A stretch of DNA of 9,981 bases, taken from positions 1 to 9,981 of the forward strand of contig USDE01000036.1 of NCBI GenBank assembly GCA_900553345.1. Reading direction: 5' to 3'. Of this stretch, positions 1 through 6,607 are shown in pieces. This stretch comes from an uncultured Collinsella sp. Its GTDB lineage: Bacteria > Actinomycetota > Coriobacteriia > Coriobacteriales > Coriobacteriaceae. How positions within the stretch are numbered: position 1 is the first letter of the stretch; the number at the start of each line of letters is the position of its first letter. The notes under the pieces were generated by a model. It searched no databases and was not told where the DNA came from. It saw only the letters and a program-made list of their open reading frames with translations. The position numbers were made by a program, and so were the translations under genes.

Positions 1-6
1 AAAGAG

Positions 7-32
7 AAGAGGCGGGGCATGCCCCGCCTCTT
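7..32. terminator. Perfect 26-nt GC-rich palindrome, probable intrinsic terminator
   Basis: Positions 7-19 and 20-32 are exact reverse complements (AAGAGGCGGGGCA and its complement), so either strand can fold into a strong hairpin with the central CATG as loop. On the minus strand the stem is followed by a T-rich run (complement of 1-6 plus the stem's own TT). On the plus strand only TT follows before ACACC. It could end a gene left of the window, or act as a second terminator for the minus-strand gene at 263-592. Direction is not decided. Confidence 0.6.
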
Positions 33-56
33 ACACCACATCTCTGCGCGCTACCT

Positions 57-234
57 CCTTGAGGTGCCGAGGGCTCATAATCAAGGCTTTCAACGCGGTT
101 TTGTGCACCCATTCCCGCGCCCGCGGACTCCGGGATGCTGAATACTCCGGGATTTGCACGCCGCCCCCTGGGGTACCCGTGGGCAAAAAGCAACCACCCA
201 GCCGAAATATGCATCCGGCGGGGCGGTTTATGCA
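57..234 (-). repeat. Dispersed intergenic element, copy A
   Basis: This stretch is closely similar to 2372-2543. The best block is about 121-195 against 2431-2504 and shares GGGATGCTGAATACTCCGG, ATTTGCACGCC, CCCCTGGGGTACC and GTGGGCAAAAAGCAACC with a few substitutions and a short indel. The outer part (57-120) is more diverged but still alignable. Both copies sit directly downstream of a minus-strand gene, in the same orientation, and both include that gene's terminator hairpin. No open reading frame is conserved between the copies, so it looks non-coding. It may be a repeat family of this genome; its copy number cannot be judged from one window. Confidence 0.75.
185..228 (-). terminator. Intrinsic terminator of the small conserved gene
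   Basis: Arms 192-204 and 216-228 pair over 13 positions with one mismatch on the minus-strand transcript. One pair is a G-U wobble on that strand but an A-C mismatch on the other, which favours minus-strand use. The minus strand then reads GC followed by five T (185-189). It lies about 35 nt past the stop codon of the 263-592 gene. Confidence 0.7.
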
Positions 235-262
235 GTACAGCGGCTGTGGATGCGCATGTCGC

Positions 263-592
263 TCAGCGTTCTTGCCGACCGATGCAACGTCGTGCGTAGC
301 CCTTAATGTCTTCGGTGAAACCGTCAAGGTCGTCGAGCGTGATAACGTTATCGGAAAGCAAGTTGGCTATCTCATAACGCATGGTGCTGCGGCGAATATC
401 GTTCACAAGCACTCCTGAGGACAGCTTGTCCCTATTGATACGCTCTTCTAACGCCCAAAATCTACTGGACGCTTCACTGCCACCGTTCAGTATCTCGATG
501 TACTGGCCGATGAGCATTTCCATATAGCTTTCTTGCCATTTTGGGAGCAGCTCTTTAAACAGCTTCCAGTCGCTTTCAGTTACCTCGCCCAT
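263..592 (-). CDS. Small conserved hypothetical protein (109 aa)
   Basis: A 109-residue soluble, largely helical, charged protein with no signal peptide or membrane segment. The N-terminal block (TESDWKLFKELLPKWQE, residues 5-21) and the C-terminal block (YEIANLL...ITLDDLDGFTEDIK) match, from memory, a family of small uncharacterised proteins common in Firmicutes and Actinobacteria that begin with a similar DWKLFR..LP.WQE motif, carry an FWxLE..I segment in the middle (here FWALEERI) and end in a DDLxxF helix. No biochemical function is known to me. The ATG at 592 is preferred over a TTG six codons upstream because GGAGG stands four bases before it. It is a single-gene unit with its own terminator (185-228) and a possible -10 box at 634-639. 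Confidence 0.82.
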   Translation of the reverse strand: MGEVTESDWKLFKELLPKWQESYMEMLIGQYIEILNGGSEASSRFWALEERINRDKLSSGVLVNDIRRSTMRYEIANLLSDNVITLDDLDGFTEDIKGYARRCIGRQER

Positions 593-633
593 ATTGCCTC
601 CGTTCACCAAACAGACTTAGCCATTCGATTTTT

Positions 634-639
634 ATTCTA
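634..639 (-). promoter_or_regulatory. Possible -10 box for the 263-592 gene
   Basis: The minus strand reads TAGAAT, five of six matches to TATAAT, in an AT-rich patch about 41 nt upstream of the ATG at 592. No good -35 hexamer is present at 16-18 nt spacing, so this is a weak call. Confidence 0.35.
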
Positions 640-729
640 TTTGGTATTTTCGCTCACAGCCGTGGATGAGGGGACCATCGGTCTTCGAGTTCGAGCTTGA
701 ATGAACCGTTTGCTACAAAATGCGCCTAA

Positions 730-853
730 TTACTACGATGATTCGAATGCCTTCGACCATGCCGAAAAGGGTGAAAGTAAAACCGCAGGTAGAAAGCTTG
801 CCGATTTTTGAAAAAGATGGGTGTGGTCGGCCTCATCGAGTTCATCGTAGTAA
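730..853. repeat. Separated 12-nt inverted repeat
   Basis: TTACTACGATGA at 730-741 is the exact reverse complement of TCATCGTAGTAA at 842-853, with 100 nt between. Nothing in the enclosed DNA is recognisable as a gene. It may bound a small element or an RNA structure, or be chance. Confidence 0.5.
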
Positions 854-924
854 ATCGGCCTTTTTCTTGGCATGCGGCGAGTTAAATGCCAGTTCCCGTG
901 TTGGAATTGCCCTGTCCATTCGTG

Positions 925-990
925 AGTTGCGGTGAAATCGGGACTGTTAGACGCTCCAAGGTCCTCAACGGTCCGTATTTCACCGCAACT
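925..990. repeat. Palindrome with GTTGCGGTGAAAT arms
   Basis: Arms 925-938 and 977-990 are perfect reverse complements over 14 nt. A further GGAC (941-944)/GTCC (971-974) pairing lies inside, across a 2-nt symmetric internal loop. No T-run follows on either strand, so it is not a standard intrinsic terminator. The arm sequence recurs in the larger palindrome at 2147-2211. Confidence 0.75.
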
Positions 991-1040
991 TGGAAGGGGC
1001 GAGCGGCGTTGGCCAAGCATTGTTGACGGGTTGGAACGGC

Positions 1041-1961
1041 TTAGGCTTGTTTGCGGCGCTTCCATTGCTTTCGGCACCAGCACATGAGTGCCTCTATGAA
1101 GGGAATCGTGATGAGGATGACCCATGCGGGATGGGGCTGTGCCAAACAAAGCCACATATAGAGGAACCAGGCAATGGCGGCTGTTGCACAGACGACGCCG
1201 ATCAGCTTGGAGAGATGATGTCGGTCGATAAAGTCGCCCATCGCCTCGTAGACGGGAATCAGAAAGACCAGAAAGAGCCCCATACCCCACGTGCCGCAGA
1301 TGATGCCGAGCGCGAGATAGGCGAGGACGACAAGTGCAGGAAAGGGAAACTCGTTCCATGCGCGACCGATCTTGGTGTGGAAATGCTTGCCATGATGGTC
1401 GAGCTTGTCGTGTGCCTCTTTCCAGCTGGAAAACGTCTCGCCGTCGATGGTGACGGTGCCGTCGGCATTGGTATGTACGCTGTGTCCATCGTCCTCTAGC
1501 GTATCGATATGCAATCCGCCCGGCCCCACATGGACCTCTTCACCCTTGCGCTCGTTAGCCACGTGGATGCCGCTCCAACCAACATGAACCTCTTCACCTT
1601 TGTTGGGGTCGACAACGTGAATGCCGCGTGCAAGGGAAATGTCGACAAGTGGCTTGCCGTCAGGATCCACGTGCTCGGTAGAAGACTCGGTGCCTTCAGT
1701 CTCGTCCAAATTGTCTGCGCCAGAGTCACTGTCTGCCGAGTCATCGGTATCACAAACCGCTTCTCCATACAGCAGCTCATCCAGTGACACGTCATACAGC
1801 GCGGCGAGCGCAATAAGGTTATCGGTATCGGGCGAGGATTCGCTGCGTTCCCATTTGCTGACAGCTTGGCGGCTTACGCCCAACTGGGCAGCAAGAGCCT
1901 CCTGGGAAAGACCGGCAGCTTTGCGGCGATCGACGAGACGCTGTGCCGTCGCAAGATCCAT
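1041..1961 (-). CDS. XRE-family HTH regulator fused to a C-terminal membrane domain
   Basis: A 306-residue protein. Residues 5-65 form a Cro/C1-type helix-turn-helix (LSQEALAAQLGVSRQAVSKW is the core), so it should bind an operator. Residues 67-101 are a very acidic linker. Residues 113-148 are two 18-residue tandem repeats of the form GIHV-x6-GEEVHVGxxG (encoded by 1518-1625, 54-bp units), with a decayed third unit to about 174. Residues 151-195 are rich in histidine. Four hydrophobic segments follow (about 207-222, 224-239, 253-273, 278-293), ending in a basic tail (CRKQWKRRKQA), which suggests a cytoplasmic C-terminus. ATG 1961 is chosen over ATG 1976 because AAAGGA lies seven bases before it. 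A membrane-tethered regulator is the likely role; ligand and targets are unknown. It sits alone, same strand as its neighbours. Confidence 0.87.
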   Translation of the reverse strand: MDLATAQRLVDRRKAAGLSQEALAAQLGVSRQAVSKWERSESSPDTDNLIALAALYDVSLDELLYGEAVCDTDDSADSDSGADNLDETEGTESSTEHVDPDGKPLVDISLARGIHVVDPNKGEEVHVGWSGIHVANERKGEEVHVGPGGLHIDTLEDDGHSVHTNADGTVTIDGETFSSWKEAHDKLDHHGKHFHTKIGRAWNEFPFPALVVLAYLALGIICGTWGMGLFLVFLIPVYEAMGDFIDRHHLSKLIGVVCATAAIAWFLYMWLCLAQPHPAWVILITIPFIEALMCWCRKQWKRRKQA

Positions 1962-2146
1962 AGTGGTTCCTTTCATGTGGCGACCGTAATCGAATGAGCC
2001 GAGTATGCCGAGAATAACCGGTAGCGACCACCATTTCTAGTTAGAATCTGCCCCAACCCTACCGCAACTACGAGTAGCAACCCCTAATGACCTGCCATTT
2101 CATGACAAATGTCAGTACACATAACAGCCAAGAGCCCTCTCAATAT

Positions 2147-2211
2147 GTTGCGGTGGAATAGTTCCTGTTTCATGGCTCTGCTATGCCAAACAGGAACTAT
2201 TCCACCGCAAC
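2147..2211. repeat. Long perfect palindrome (24-bp stem, 17-nt loop)
   Basis: 2147-2170 and 2188-2211 are exact reverse complements over 24 nt, around a 17-nt loop (2171-2187). The outer arm GTTGCGGTGGAAT matches the arm of the palindrome at 925-990 except for one A/G change, and on the plus strand both right arms are followed by TT. There is no T-run on either strand. It could be a REP-like or miniature mobile element, an RNA processing site, or a protein binding site. Confidence 0.85.
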
Positions 2212-2260
2212 TTACTATCAGGCCACGCACCCGCAGAGTAGCTACGGGTGCCTAGGGTAG

Positions 2261-2352
2261 GATGCGGCGTGCATTTTTGGGAGTATTCAGCAGCCGAGGG
2301 TGCCTGCATACTGGATTTTGGGCGAAAGGCAGGCACCATGGGCCGCATCCTG
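2261..2352. repeat. Nested inverted repeat element
   Basis: The outer arms are GATGCGGC (2261-2268) and GCCGCATC (2342-2349), extended by A-T and G-C pairs on the flanks. The inner arms are GGTGCCTGC (2299-2307) and GCAGGCACC (about 2329-2337). Between outer and inner left arms lies GGAGTATTCAGCA (2280-2292), which occurs in reverse orientation at 136-148 and 2447-2459 inside the dispersed element. It is followed on the plus strand by an A-run, not a T-run, so it is not a plus-strand terminator. Confidence 0.7.
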
Positions 2353-2371
2353 TAAAAAAACGAGCGGCTCT

Positions 2372-2543
2372 AGAGGCGTTGGGGCTCAGAATCGGGGCTT
2401 TCAGCGCAGTTTTGCACCCCCGCCCCCGCGCCCGCGGACCCCGGGATGCTGAATACTCCGGAATTTGCACGCCCCCCTGGGGTACCTGTGGGCAAAAAGC
2501 AACCGCCCCGTCAAAGTATGCATTTGGCGGGGCGGTTTATGCA
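2372..2543 (-). repeat. Dispersed intergenic element, copy B
   Basis: This is the second copy of the element at 57-234, in the same orientation and again directly downstream of a minus-strand gene, here the ABC permease. The strongest block (2431-2504) is nearly identical to copy A, while flanks differ more. The terminator hairpin is better paired here than in copy A. With the inverted motif at 2280-2292, this copy is flanked by inverted repeats about 170 nt apart. Confidence 0.75.
2494..2537 (-). terminator. Intrinsic terminator of the ABC transporter operon
   Basis: Arms AACCGCCCCG (2501-2510) and CGGGGCGGTT (2528-2537) pair perfectly over 10 bp. The minus-strand transcript continues GC and then five T (2494-2498). 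It lies about 60 nt past the permease stop codon. On the plus strand the hairpin is followed by TTATGC, so it is oriented for the minus strand. Confidence 0.85.
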
Positions 2544-2598
2544 AAAATGCTGCTGCGGGCGCATCGGCAGCTCACTAGAACTTGAATCCCAGGACAGG

Positions 2599-5364
2599 TT
2601 ACTCGGCACTCTTGAGGGCGCCGACCATGTCGATCTTGTTGAGGGTACGATTGGTGGCGAGGTTGACGATAAACGTAAAGCCAAAGGAAAGCACCACGGC
2701 GAGCACGTAGCTTAGCGGCTCGACCTCGACATCAAAGTACAGCGACGGCATCTGCAAAATGTACGTAAAACTCTCGGCCAGCAAGCCGCCCAGCGGCACG
2801 CCCAGCGCAGCGCCAATCGCCGTGAGGATCAACGTCTCCTTGTTGACGTAATGGTGCACCTCACCGCGACGGAAGCCCAACACCTTAATGGTCGCCAGCT
2901 CGCGCTCGCGCTCGGAGATATTCGTGTTGGACAGCGTAAACACCACCACAAACGATAGGCACGCCGCCATAAAGGTCACGAGCACCACGACCGAATTGAT
3001 AATCGTAAAGTTCGCCTCATAGTTTTCCCAATGCTCGGCCGTACTCGAAATCGTAAGCCAACCGTCACTCTTAAGATTCTTGCTAAACTCAATCTGGTCG
3101 GCCGACGAACCCTTAAGCAGCACAAAGACGCCGTTAAGACGTGCGCTTCGACCGAACGCGCGCTCATAGGTGCCCTGCGTCATGTAAAGCGTGTTGCCCA
3201 GATAGTTAAGCGAAATGTCGCTGACTTTGACCTTGGCAACATTGAGCGACGAATCCTGGACGTGAGCCGTATCGCCCGGCTGAATCCCCAGCACCAGCTG
3301 TGAACTTTTGCTCAGATACACGTCTCCGTCACGCAAAGGCAGCGGTTCTTTGGACTCATCCTCCAGACGCACGTAATCGCCCAAGTCACTCGTGCGGTCA
3401 TCGGGCACCACGATCAGCTGCACGGTCTCGCTCTTGCCGCCGAATGTAAAGGTGACGTTGTCGGTCATAATCGGCAGGGTCGAGGTCACGGTCACGTTGA
3501 AATCATTGGCCGCGCTGCGCTCATCCAATGCCGCGCACGTCTGCGAAAAATCGTCGGGATTGGCGACCGCCAGCAGGTCGTAGCGCGTGATATGCCCGTA
3601 CTGTTTGGGCGAAAGCGCCACCGACGTGTCGCGAATGCCCATACCGCAGATCACGAGCGCCGTGCAGCCGGCGATACCGAAGATGGTCATAAAAGCGCGC
3701 TTTTTGTAGCGGAACAGGTTACGTGCTGCCACCTTGTTCAAAAAGCCCATGCGGCGCCAGATAAAGCCGATGCGCTCAAGCAAGATGCGAGAGCCGGCGC
3801 GTGGGGCCTTGGGACGCATGAGTGAGGCCGGGGTCTCGGCCATCTCGTGGCGGCAGGCGATAATCGTAGCGCCCACCACGCCCACGGCAAACAGCGCCAC
3901 CGAGACGATTGAGGACACGATGTCGTACGAGAGCAGCATCTGGGGCAGCGAGTACATGTCGTCAAACACCGTAAACAGGAACAGCGGCAGGCCCACAAAT
4001 CCGATGATGTTGCCGAGGACGCCGCCGATCAGACATGCCCACAGCGCATAGTCCACGTATTTGGACAGGATGCGCTCGCGTGAATAGCCAAGCGCCTTGT
4101 ACAGGCCAATAAGCGTGCGCTCCTCCTCGACCATGCGCGTGGCGGTGGTAAGACTGATGAGCACAGCGACGACAAAGAAGATAAATGGGAAAACCGTGGC
4201 GATGGCCTCGATCGAAGAACTGTCGCTCTCGACGCTCGAGTAGCTTGCGATGTTACCGCGGTCCTGAATGTACCAGGTGCATTCGCCCAGATCGGAAAGC
4301 TCGGCGCGGGCATCGGCAAAATGCTGGTCGGCGGCGGCGCGGCGCTGGTCCAACTCGGCCTGAGCCTGGACGCGCTCCTCGCTGCCCTCGGCCATACGGT
4401 TGATGTTATCCTGCTCGATCCCAAAGAGCATGGCGGCCTGACGCTCGGCCGTATCCAAGCTTGACGGCGTGTCAACCGTCAACTCCTGGACGCGCGCCTT
4501 CTCACGCTCCTCGCGGATCTTCTCGATGTTGCCTTTGACCTCGTTGATCTTTGTCGTGTAGGCATCTGAATAGGAGTTAAGACTCTTGGCTCCCTCGACG
4601 ATCACGTGGACTGCGGAGTAGGAAGAAGATGTCGCGGCATCCTCGCTCACATAGAACTTATAGTCCGCCGCCGAAGCAGCGCGAAAGGCGTTGACTGTCG
4701 AGTCGGAGCTCACATCAGTGGGATCGAGGACCTCGGCCGTAATGGTGTACTCGCCTGCGGCAAACTGATCCTTGGCGCTTTGGTTCGACGAGCTCGCGTC
4801 ATTGGCGGCAAAGCTCACCGTATCGCCGAGCTTTTTGCCCGAAGCCTTCAGGAACTTCGAAGTCACCGCGACCTCATCGGCGCTCTCGGGCAAATCGCCG
4901 TTCACGAGCACCGGCTGATCGATGTTCTCTTTGGAAAGGCTCTGCACGACCACGCGCTCGCGCGTTGTGCCCACGGCGGTGTAGGCGGTCTCGGTGTAGA
5001 TGCCCTCGGCCGTCTCGACGCCGTCGACCTCTTGGATAGCCGCAAGATCGTCACGCGTAAGACCATAGGTCGACTGCACGTTAATGTCATAGACATTCTG
5101 CTGGTCAAAATAGGCGTCGACCGAATCGCACAAATCATCGCAGCCCGCCTTAAGACCGCACATCACGCTCACGCCGAGCGCAGTGATAACCACGATGGAC
5201 AAAAAGCGCTTAAGACTGCCTCGGATTGTGCGGTAGATGCCGCGGCGAAAAACCGTCGGCACCATATCGTTTGAGCTTTGAGCGGTACGGTAGGTCGTAA
5301 AATCCTGCTCGCGCTCCGTGTTCTGCGCGACGCGGCGCTGGCTGTTTTGGCGGTCCTGGTCCAT
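2599..5364 (-). CDS. FtsX/MacB-type ABC transporter permease (large, eight membrane segments)
   Basis: A 921-residue membrane protein, the transmembrane half of a MacB-like (type VII) ABC system. Predicted helices lie near residues 54-73, 387-408, 439-466, 486-504, 556-576, 789-811, 842-862 and 883-903. That is a duplicated layout of one helix, an extracellular domain and a three-helix FtsX core. The first extracellular domain (74-386) contains a charged coiled-coil-like stretch (about 266-361); the second spans 577-788. Both FtsX cores carry the cytoplasmic coupling segment (EERTLIGLYKALGYSRERI; ERELATIKVLGFRRGEV) that contacts the ATPase. The first 33 residues are a hydrophilic extension. 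The start is ATG 5364, six bases past the ATPase stop; an in-frame GTG at 5376 overlapping that stop is an alternative, and neither has a strong ribosome site. Substrate is unknown; peptide or lipid export or cell-envelope signalling are typical of the family. Confidence 0.92.
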   Translation of the reverse strand: MDQDRQNSQRRVAQNTEREQDFTTYRTAQSSNDMVPTVFRRGIYRTIRGSLKRFLSIVVITALGVSVMCGLKAGCDDLCDSVDAYFDQQNVYDINVQSTYGLTRDDLAAIQEVDGVETAEGIYTETAYTAVGTTRERVVVQSLSKENIDQPVLVNGDLPESADEVAVTSKFLKASGKKLGDTVSFAANDASSSNQSAKDQFAAGEYTITAEVLDPTDVSSDSTVNAFRAASAADYKFYVSEDAATSSSYSAVHVIVEGAKSLNSYSDAYTTKINEVKGNIEKIREEREKARVQELTVDTPSSLDTAERQAAMLFGIEQDNINRMAEGSEERVQAQAELDQRRAAADQHFADARAELSDLGECTWYIQDRGNIASYSSVESDSSSIEAIATVFPFIFFVVAVLISLTTATRMVEEERTLIGLYKALGYSRERILSKYVDYALWACLIGGVLGNIIGFVGLPLFLFTVFDDMYSLPQMLLSYDIVSSIVSVALFAVGVVGATIIACRHEMAETPASLMRPKAPRAGSRILLERIGFIWRRMGFLNKVAARNLFRYKKRAFMTIFGIAGCTALVICGMGIRDTSVALSPKQYGHITRYDLLAVANPDDFSQTCAALDERSAANDFNVTVTSTLPIMTDNVTFTFGGKSETVQLIVVPDDRTSDLGDYVRLEDESKEPLPLRDGDVYLSKSSQLVLGIQPGDTAHVQDSSLNVAKVKVSDISLNYLGNTLYMTQGTYERAFGRSARLNGVFVLLKGSSADQIEFSKNLKSDGWLTISSTAEHWENYEANFTIINSVVVLVTFMAACLSFVVVFTLSNTNISERERELATIKVLGFRRGEVHHYVNKETLILTAIGAALGVPLGGLLAESFTYILQMPSLYFDVEVEPLSYVLAVVLSFGFTFIVNLATNRTLNKIDMVGALKSAE

Positions 5365-5369
5365 GGGCG

Positions 5370-6071
<702 letters not shown>

Positions 6072-6101
6072 CAATCGGCTCCCATCTGGTCGGATAACTC
6101 T

Positions 6102-6129
6102 TTAGTATTACCCATTTCGCACCGACCAA
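6102..6129 (-). promoter_or_regulatory. Weak candidate promoter for the ABC transporter operon
   Basis: On the minus strand TTGGTC (6124-6129) and TACTAA (6102-6107) are separated by 16 nt, about 30 nt upstream of the ATPase start. Each hexamer matches its consensus at only about half the positions, so this is tentative. Confidence 0.25.
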
Positions 6130-6290
6130 AAAGGGACAGGTTTATTTTGGCAGGTTTTATATGGGGAAACGGCAGCTATAGATGAGGCGCCGGGGAGGCA
6201 GAGACATCATCGGCGGGGTCAGGCCGACCGCCAAACACAACGCACGCATCTCAATCTGTCAGCCAAATCATTCGAGCAGCTGTTCGTTTC

Positions 6291-6296
6291 TATAAT
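6291..6296 (+). promoter_or_regulatory. Consensus -10 box upstream of the GyrI-like remnant
   Basis: An exact TATAAT lies 47 nt upstream of the ATG at 6343. The -35 position is poor (TCATTC at 17 nt spacing). It was probably the promoter of the gene that is now broken; whether it now feeds transcription into cas9 cannot be told from sequence. Confidence 0.4.
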
Positions 6297-6342
6297 ATGA
6301 TTCCGCTATCTAAGCAGGCCGATACGCAGAAAGACGGCCAAC

Positions 6343-6528
6343 ATGGCGTTCGACTTTAAGAAGGAATGCAAGGAGCTCTACAAACCTGCAAGCAAGCCGG
6401 GCATCGTAACTGTCCCGCCATTCAATCTCAGGGCGGGATTCGGTCGGGATTCATTTTCAACAAACGGCATCATCCGGCAACCAATATGTAAGGCTGTATA
6501 CATCGTTTCCGTTTGCCTAACAAAATGA
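6343..6528 (+). pseudogene. 5' remnant of a GyrI-like domain protein gene
   Basis: The first ~28 residues (MAFDFKKECKELY, then KPGIVTVPPFN) resemble, from memory, the conserved N-terminus of GyrI-like/effector-binding-domain proteins, which typically start MAFD.KKE.KE.Y...KP.IV.VP and are about 200 residues long. After residue 28 the resemblance stops. The frame runs on for 33 unrelated residues and ends at 6528, far too short for the family. The ribosome site is weak. Most likely the gene was truncated, perhaps when the cas9 locus arrived or through later deletion. The identification rests on a short stretch and needs a search. Confidence 0.5.
6413..6438. repeat. 7-bp hairpin at the break point of the GyrI-like remnant
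   Basis: TCCCGCC (6413-6419) pairs with GGCGGGA (6432-6438) around a 12-nt loop. The right arm overlaps a short direct repeat, CGGGATTC at 6434-6441 and 6445-6452. The plus strand then has only a broken T-run (TTCATTTTC), so it is at best a weak terminator. Confidence 0.4.
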
Positions 6529-6575
6529 CCGCTCGGCTAACAAGCTCGGTCCATGTCCTCACGCGATGGTACTGT

Positions 6576-6601
6576 TCTCTAGAGTTCTTATTAGAGAGGG
6601 G
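6576..6601 (+). promoter_or_regulatory. cas9 ribosome binding site overlapped by a small hairpin
   Basis: GAGAGGGG (6594-6601) is a strong Shine-Dalgarno six bases before ATG 6608, and it fixes that start. TCTCTA (6576-6581) can pair with TAGAGA (6592-6597), so the 3' arm covers the first half of the ribosome site. The six-pair, AU-rich stem is weak; any effect on translation is a guess. Confidence 0.55.
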
Positions 6602-6607
6602 TGCTCC

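Larger units (their letters stand above)
593..1040. other. Intergenic region without a supported gene
   Basis: No frame here has convincing coding character. The longer frames lack ribosome binding sites or are the shadow of the regulator gene. It holds a possible promoter at 634-639, a distant inverted repeat (730-741 with 842-853) and a strong palindrome (925-990). The downstream end of the regulator gene shows no hairpin with a T-run, so its terminator is not identified. Confidence 0.6.
1962..2598. other. Structured intergenic region between permease and regulator genes
   Basis: No supported gene lies in these 637 nt. In order they hold the upstream region of the regulator gene (to about 2100), a 24-bp-stem palindrome (2147-2211), a small hairpin with 7-bp arms (GCACCCG at 2227-2233, CGGGTGC at 2245-2251), a nested inverted repeat (2261-2352), copy B of the dispersed element (2372-2543) and, within it, the terminator of the permease gene (2494-2537). 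No clear promoter for the regulator gene could be picked. Confidence 0.65.
6072..6607. other. Intergenic region between ABC operon and cas9
   Basis: These 536 nt separate divergent transcription units. They contain the ABC operon upstream region, a stretch CCAAAAAGGGACAGGTTTAT...TTTTGG (6126-6150) with short inverted ends, a TATAAT box (6291-6296), the apparent broken start of a GyrI-like gene (6343 onward), a 7-bp hairpin (6413-6438) overlapping a short direct repeat, and the cas9 leader. No cas1, cas2 or csn2 reading frame is present, and I found no convincing tracrRNA anti-repeat here on either strand. Confidence 0.65.

Noticed and set aside
59..418. 119-aa plus-strand frame at the left edge
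   Set aside because: It spans the dispersed element and a terminator hairpin and is antisense to the supported gene at 263-592.
733..1359. 208-aa minus-strand frame
   Set aside because: More than half overlaps the regulator gene in another frame, with no ribosome site and low-quality arginine/serine-rich sequence. The non-overlapping tail (733-1040) showed no family I know.
4606..5274. 222-aa plus-strand frame inside the permease gene
   Set aside because: It is fully antisense to a well-supported FtsX-type permease, has no ribosome site, and its composition is typical of a shadow frame.
6311..6328. AGGCCGATACGCAG as an anti-repeat or stray CRISPR repeat
   Set aside because: It matches only the last ~10 bases of the repeat; the half that must pair in the mature guide is absent.
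6566..6607. Upstream in-frame ATG as the cas9 start
   Set aside because: There is no ribosome site before 6566, whereas GAGAGGGG is ideally placed before ATG 6608.
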